Source: JBDNBY01 sp039767595
Lineage (GTDB): Bacteria; Pseudomonadota; Alphaproteobacteria; Rhodobacterales; Rhodobacteraceae
Direction of reading: 5' to 3'
Length of the DNA: 7,465 nt
Assembly (NCBI GenBank): GCA_039767595.1
Contig: JBDNBY010000177.1
Coordinates: 1-7,465 of the forward strand
Positions within the stretch are counted from its first letter, which is position 1, and each line of letters begins with the position of its first letter. The translations under genes and the position numbers were made by a program. This document shows, in pieces, positions 5,636 to 7,465 of the stretch. The notes below the pieces were generated by a model. That model saw only the letters and a program-made list of their open reading frames with translations. It searched no databases and had not been told where the DNA came from.

Positions 5636-6502
5636 ATGCGCGAACTCGCTCTATCATTCGAATATTTCCCGCCCAAATCAATCAAATCGGCGTTCGGCCT
5701 CTCCAATGTGGCACAGCAGTTGGATCGGCTGTCACCGCGCTTTACCTCAATGACCTGCGGGGCCGGCGGTTCATCGCAAGATCGCACAATCGACGCCGCG
5801 CTTGCCCTAAAATCGGCGACATCGGCGCCCGTAGCGGCGCATATCACCTGTGCCGATCAGAGTATTCAGGATTTAGAGGCCACGATAAATGACTACCTCG
5901 CATCGGGCATCTGTGAATTCGTCGCCCTGCGCGGTGACGCACCGCATGGCAAGACCGCCTATGCCCCGCACCCAGAGGGTCATGACACAGTGCTGGGCCT
6001 GATTAAACAGTTGGCTCTATCGGGCGCGCGGGCAATCCGCGTTGGCGCCTATCCCGATCTGCACCCTGATGCCACGAATTTGGATCAACACATTGATTTT
6101 CTCGCGCGAAAATTTGATGCCGGCGCGACCGAAGCGATCACGCAGTTTTTCTTTGATATTGAGACCTTTTTGCGCCTGCGCGATCGTGCCGTCTCTCGCG
6201 GATTTTCAGACAAAATTACACCTGGCATCCTCCCCATCAACAATTGGGAGAGGGCGAAATCATTTGCCAAAACATGCTCTATCCCCATCCCGCTCGCGTT
6301 GGATCGCGGATTTGAAACGGCCCATCGTGATGGGCACGCGGCACTCTATAGCCTCACGCACACCACGACGCTCTGTGATCGACTGATCGGCGAAGGGGTC
6401 AGTGCGTTGCATCTCTTTACGCTCAATACCGCCAAGCACAGCCTCGATATCTGTGCCGCGTTGGGAAAAACGCCAAAATCACAGATTTTAAGGGCCGCTT
6501 GA
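5636..6502 (+). CDS. metF: 5,10-methylenetetrahydrofolate reductase
   Basis: This is a 288-residue FAD-dependent TIM-barrel enzyme that reduces 5,10-methylene-THF to 5-methyl-THF, the methyl donor for methionine synthase. Family landmarks appear in order: SFEYFPPK at 7-14 with the catalytic glutamate E9; GAGGS at 42-46; AAHITC at 67-72; VALRGDAPHG at 96-105, with D101 matching the flavin-tuning Asp of E. coli (D120); GAYPDLHPDA at 137-146; and ARKFDAGATEAITQFFFD at 157-174, with Q170 in the folate-binding position. PGILPI is at 196-201 and FTLN at 261-264. The length is normal for a bacterial MetF lacking the eukaryotic regulatory domain. Residue C41 replaces the usual Tyr of TYGA. The gene is divergent from metR, which probably activates it. 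No clear terminator follows the stop codon, so some read-through toward accB is possible. Confidence 0.96.
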   Translation: MRELALSFEYFPPKSIKSAFGLSNVAQQLDRLSPRFTSMTCGAGGSSQDRTIDAALALKSATSAPVAAHITCADQSIQDLEATINDYLASGICEFVALRGDAPHGKTAYAPHPEGHDTVLGLIKQLALSGARAIRVGAYPDLHPDATNLDQHIDFLARKFDAGATEAITQFFFDIETFLRLRDRAVSRGFSDKITPGILPINNWERAKSFAKTCSIPIPLALDRGFETAHRDGHAALYSLTHTTTLCDRLIGEGVSALHLFTLNTAKHSLDICAALGKTPKSQILRAA

Positions 6503-6542
6503 TCGATATTTCCCCGCACTTAGTCCCGATTTTTCATTTGTT

Positions 6543-6572
6543 TTGCTTTTCACCCACCCTCGCATGGATTAT
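6543..6572 (+). promoter_or_regulatory. candidate promoter of accBC
   Basis: TTGCTT (6543-6548), 18 bases and GATTAT (6567-6572, 4 of 6 matches to TATAAT) make a plausible sigma70-type promoter about 30 bases before the accB start. The 102-base metF-accB gap is visibly more AT-rich than its neighbours. An 8-bp inverted repeat, CGATATTT (6504-6511) with AAATATCG (6587-6594), brackets it. The assignment is tentative. Confidence 0.3.
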
Positions 6573-6604
6573 ACGGGTGCAAACAAAAATATCGGATGGA
6601 ACAT

Positions 6605-7105
6605 ATGGCTAAAACATCTTCTCAAAATGACGTGGAATTTATCAAGGCGCTTGCAGAACTGCTTGAACAAAATGACCTCGCTGAGATCGAAGTCGAACGA
6701 GCATATGGAGAAGACGATAGTCTTGCCGTGCGCGTGACGCGGACGTTGCCGCAGCAGGCCGCTCCGATGATGCAATATGCACCGGCTCCAGCGGCGGCCC
6801 CAGCGGCTGCACCGGCCCCCGCGGCCGCGGCACCCGCTGCGCCTGAGGCCGCCGACGATCCCGCCGCCCATCCTGGTGCCGTGACATCGCCGATGGTTGG
6901 CACGGTATACATGCAAGCCGAACCAGGCGCCGCGCCCTTTATCTCAGTGGGTGCGCAAGTCAGCCAAGGCCAGACCTTGATTATCGTAGAAGCGATGAAA
7001 ACAATGAACCACATCCCTGCCCCCAAATCAGGCATGGTCAAGCGCGTCCTTGTCGACAATGGGGATGCCGTCGAATTCGGCACGCCCCTTGTGATCGTTG
7101 AGTAA
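6605..7105 (+). CDS. accB: acetyl-CoA carboxylase biotin carboxyl carrier protein
   Basis: This encodes the 166-residue BCCP subunit of acetyl-CoA carboxylase, which carries carboxybiotin between biotin carboxylase and the carboxyltransferase in the first step of fatty-acid synthesis. An N-terminal region (1-50, with DVEFIKALAELLEQNDLAEIEVERAYGEDD) is typical of alphaproteobacterial AccB. An Ala/Pro-rich flexible linker spans about 52-81, and the biotinyl domain covers about 92-166. The biotin site is EAMKTMN at 129-135, so K132 is the biotinylated lysine; AMKT rather than AMKM is common in this lineage. The proline before MVGT (SPMVGT, 95-100) is also conserved. The start is the ATG at 6605 (MAKTSS), with a GGATGGA a few bases upstream. 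The ATG at 6596 would add three residues and has no ribosome binding site. accC follows after 11 bases. Confidence 0.97.
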   Translation: MAKTSSQNDVEFIKALAELLEQNDLAEIEVERAYGEDDSLAVRVTRTLPQQAAPMMQYAPAPAAAPAAAPAPAAAAPAAPEAADDPAAHPGAVTSPMVGTVYMQAEPGAAPFISVGAQVSQGQTLIIVEAMKTMNHIPAPKSGMVKRVLVDNGDAVEFGTPLVIVE

Positions 7106-7116
7106 GCGTGACCATC

Positions 7117-7465
7117 ATGATTAACAAAGTACTCATTGCCAACCGAGGCGAGATTGCACTGCGCGTCATTCGGGCCTGTCGCGAAATGGGCATCAGCACT
7201 GTGGCCGTACACTCAACCGCCGATGCCGATGCGATGCACGTGCGCATGGCGGACGAATCTGTTTGTATTGGCCCTGCGCCCAGTTCAGAAAGCTATCTGT
7301 CGATTTCCTCGATCATTGCAGCGTGCGAAGTCACGGGCGCCCAAGCCGTTCATCCTGGATATGGGTTTTTGTCCGAAAATGAACGCTTTGTGCAGGCTTT
7401 AGAAGATCACGAAATCACGTTCATTGGCCCACGTGCGGAACACATCCGCATCACCATTGCCCTGA
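7117..7465 (+). CDS. accC: acetyl-CoA carboxylase biotin carboxylase subunit, N-terminal part (runs off right edge)
   Basis: 116 codons of biotin carboxylase are present, out of roughly 450 expected. The enzyme carboxylates the biotin on AccB using ATP and bicarbonate. The N-terminal (pre-ATP-grasp) domain is textbook: KVLIANRGEIALRVIRACREMGI at 4-26, ADESVCIGPAPS at 45-56, GAQAVHPGYGFLSEN at 74-88 and FIGPRAEHIRI at 102-112. The next residues should be the near-invariant MGDK, whose lysine (K116 in E. coli) binds ATP. Instead the window ends with TIAL, which looks like a sequence-end artefact but is unproven. The start is ATG at 7117; an in-frame GTG at 7108 would add three residues and cannot be excluded because the ribosome binding site is weak. 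It lies 11 bases after accB, so the two are co-transcribed. Confidence 0.95.
   Translation, partial: MINKVLIANRGEIALRVIRACREMGISTVAVHSTADADAMHVRMADESVCIGPAPSSESYLSISSIIAACEVTGAQAVHPGYGFLSENERFVQALEDHEITFIGPRAEHIRITIAL

Noticed and set aside
6755..6860. Repetitive GC-rich tract as a possible DNA repeat element
   Set aside because: It encodes the Ala/Pro linker of AccB, so the low complexity is explained by the protein.
6622..7212. Minus-strand open frame of 196 codons opposite accB-accC, with a Gly/Ala-rich centre
   Set aside because: Its composition is the complement of the AccB Ala/Pro linker, and both sense genes are certain.

Overview
This is a chromosomal window of ordinary housekeeping type, most likely from an alphaproteobacterium and probably from or near the Rhodobacterales. 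The MetR, MetF, AccB (EAMKTMN biotin site) and ThrRS sequences all look alphaproteobacterial, the coding density is high, and the base composition is moderately GC-rich. There are no RNA genes, insertion sequences, CRISPR arrays, phage genes or toxin/defence genes, and no gene-free stretch longer than 300 bases. Both ends cut through genes: an alpha/beta hydrolase on the left and accC on the right. The genus assignment is inference from protein resemblance.

Left third (1-2171, minus strand): three alpha/beta-hydrolase genes run in the same direction. The first transcribed is a soluble ABHD10-like esterase with a complete catalytic triad. One base after its stop codon comes a membrane-anchored hydrolase with an unusual ATSNG nucleophile elbow. 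About 85 bases further on is a third hydrolase, cut by the window edge, whose elbow reads GYGLG, so the serine nucleophile appears to be lost. Substrates cannot be deduced.

Centre (2172-4637): a 163-base divergent intergenic region with strong dyad symmetry separates the hydrolases from thrS (threonyl-tRNA synthetase). thrS ends at a clear intrinsic terminator, which probably also serves the convergent unit on its right. That unit is metR followed by a small ArsC/Spx/YffB-like thiol protein, with the two overlapping by an ATGA.

Right part (4634-7465): metR (LysR-type methionine/homocysteine regulator) is divergent from metF (5,10-methylenetetrahydrofolate reductase), the classic regulator-target arrangement. 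The 87-base gap contains a near-consensus MetR box and a longer imperfect dyad. After metF come accB (biotin carboxyl carrier protein) and the 5' end of accC (biotin carboxylase), the usual accBC operon of fatty-acid synthesis.

No new multi-gene system is evident. The points most worth checking are the nucleophile-less hydrolase, the 10-bp perfect inverted repeat upstream of thrS, the metR/YffB-like overlap, the metR-metF dyad, and the last few codons of accC, which depart from a nearly invariant motif right at the window edge.
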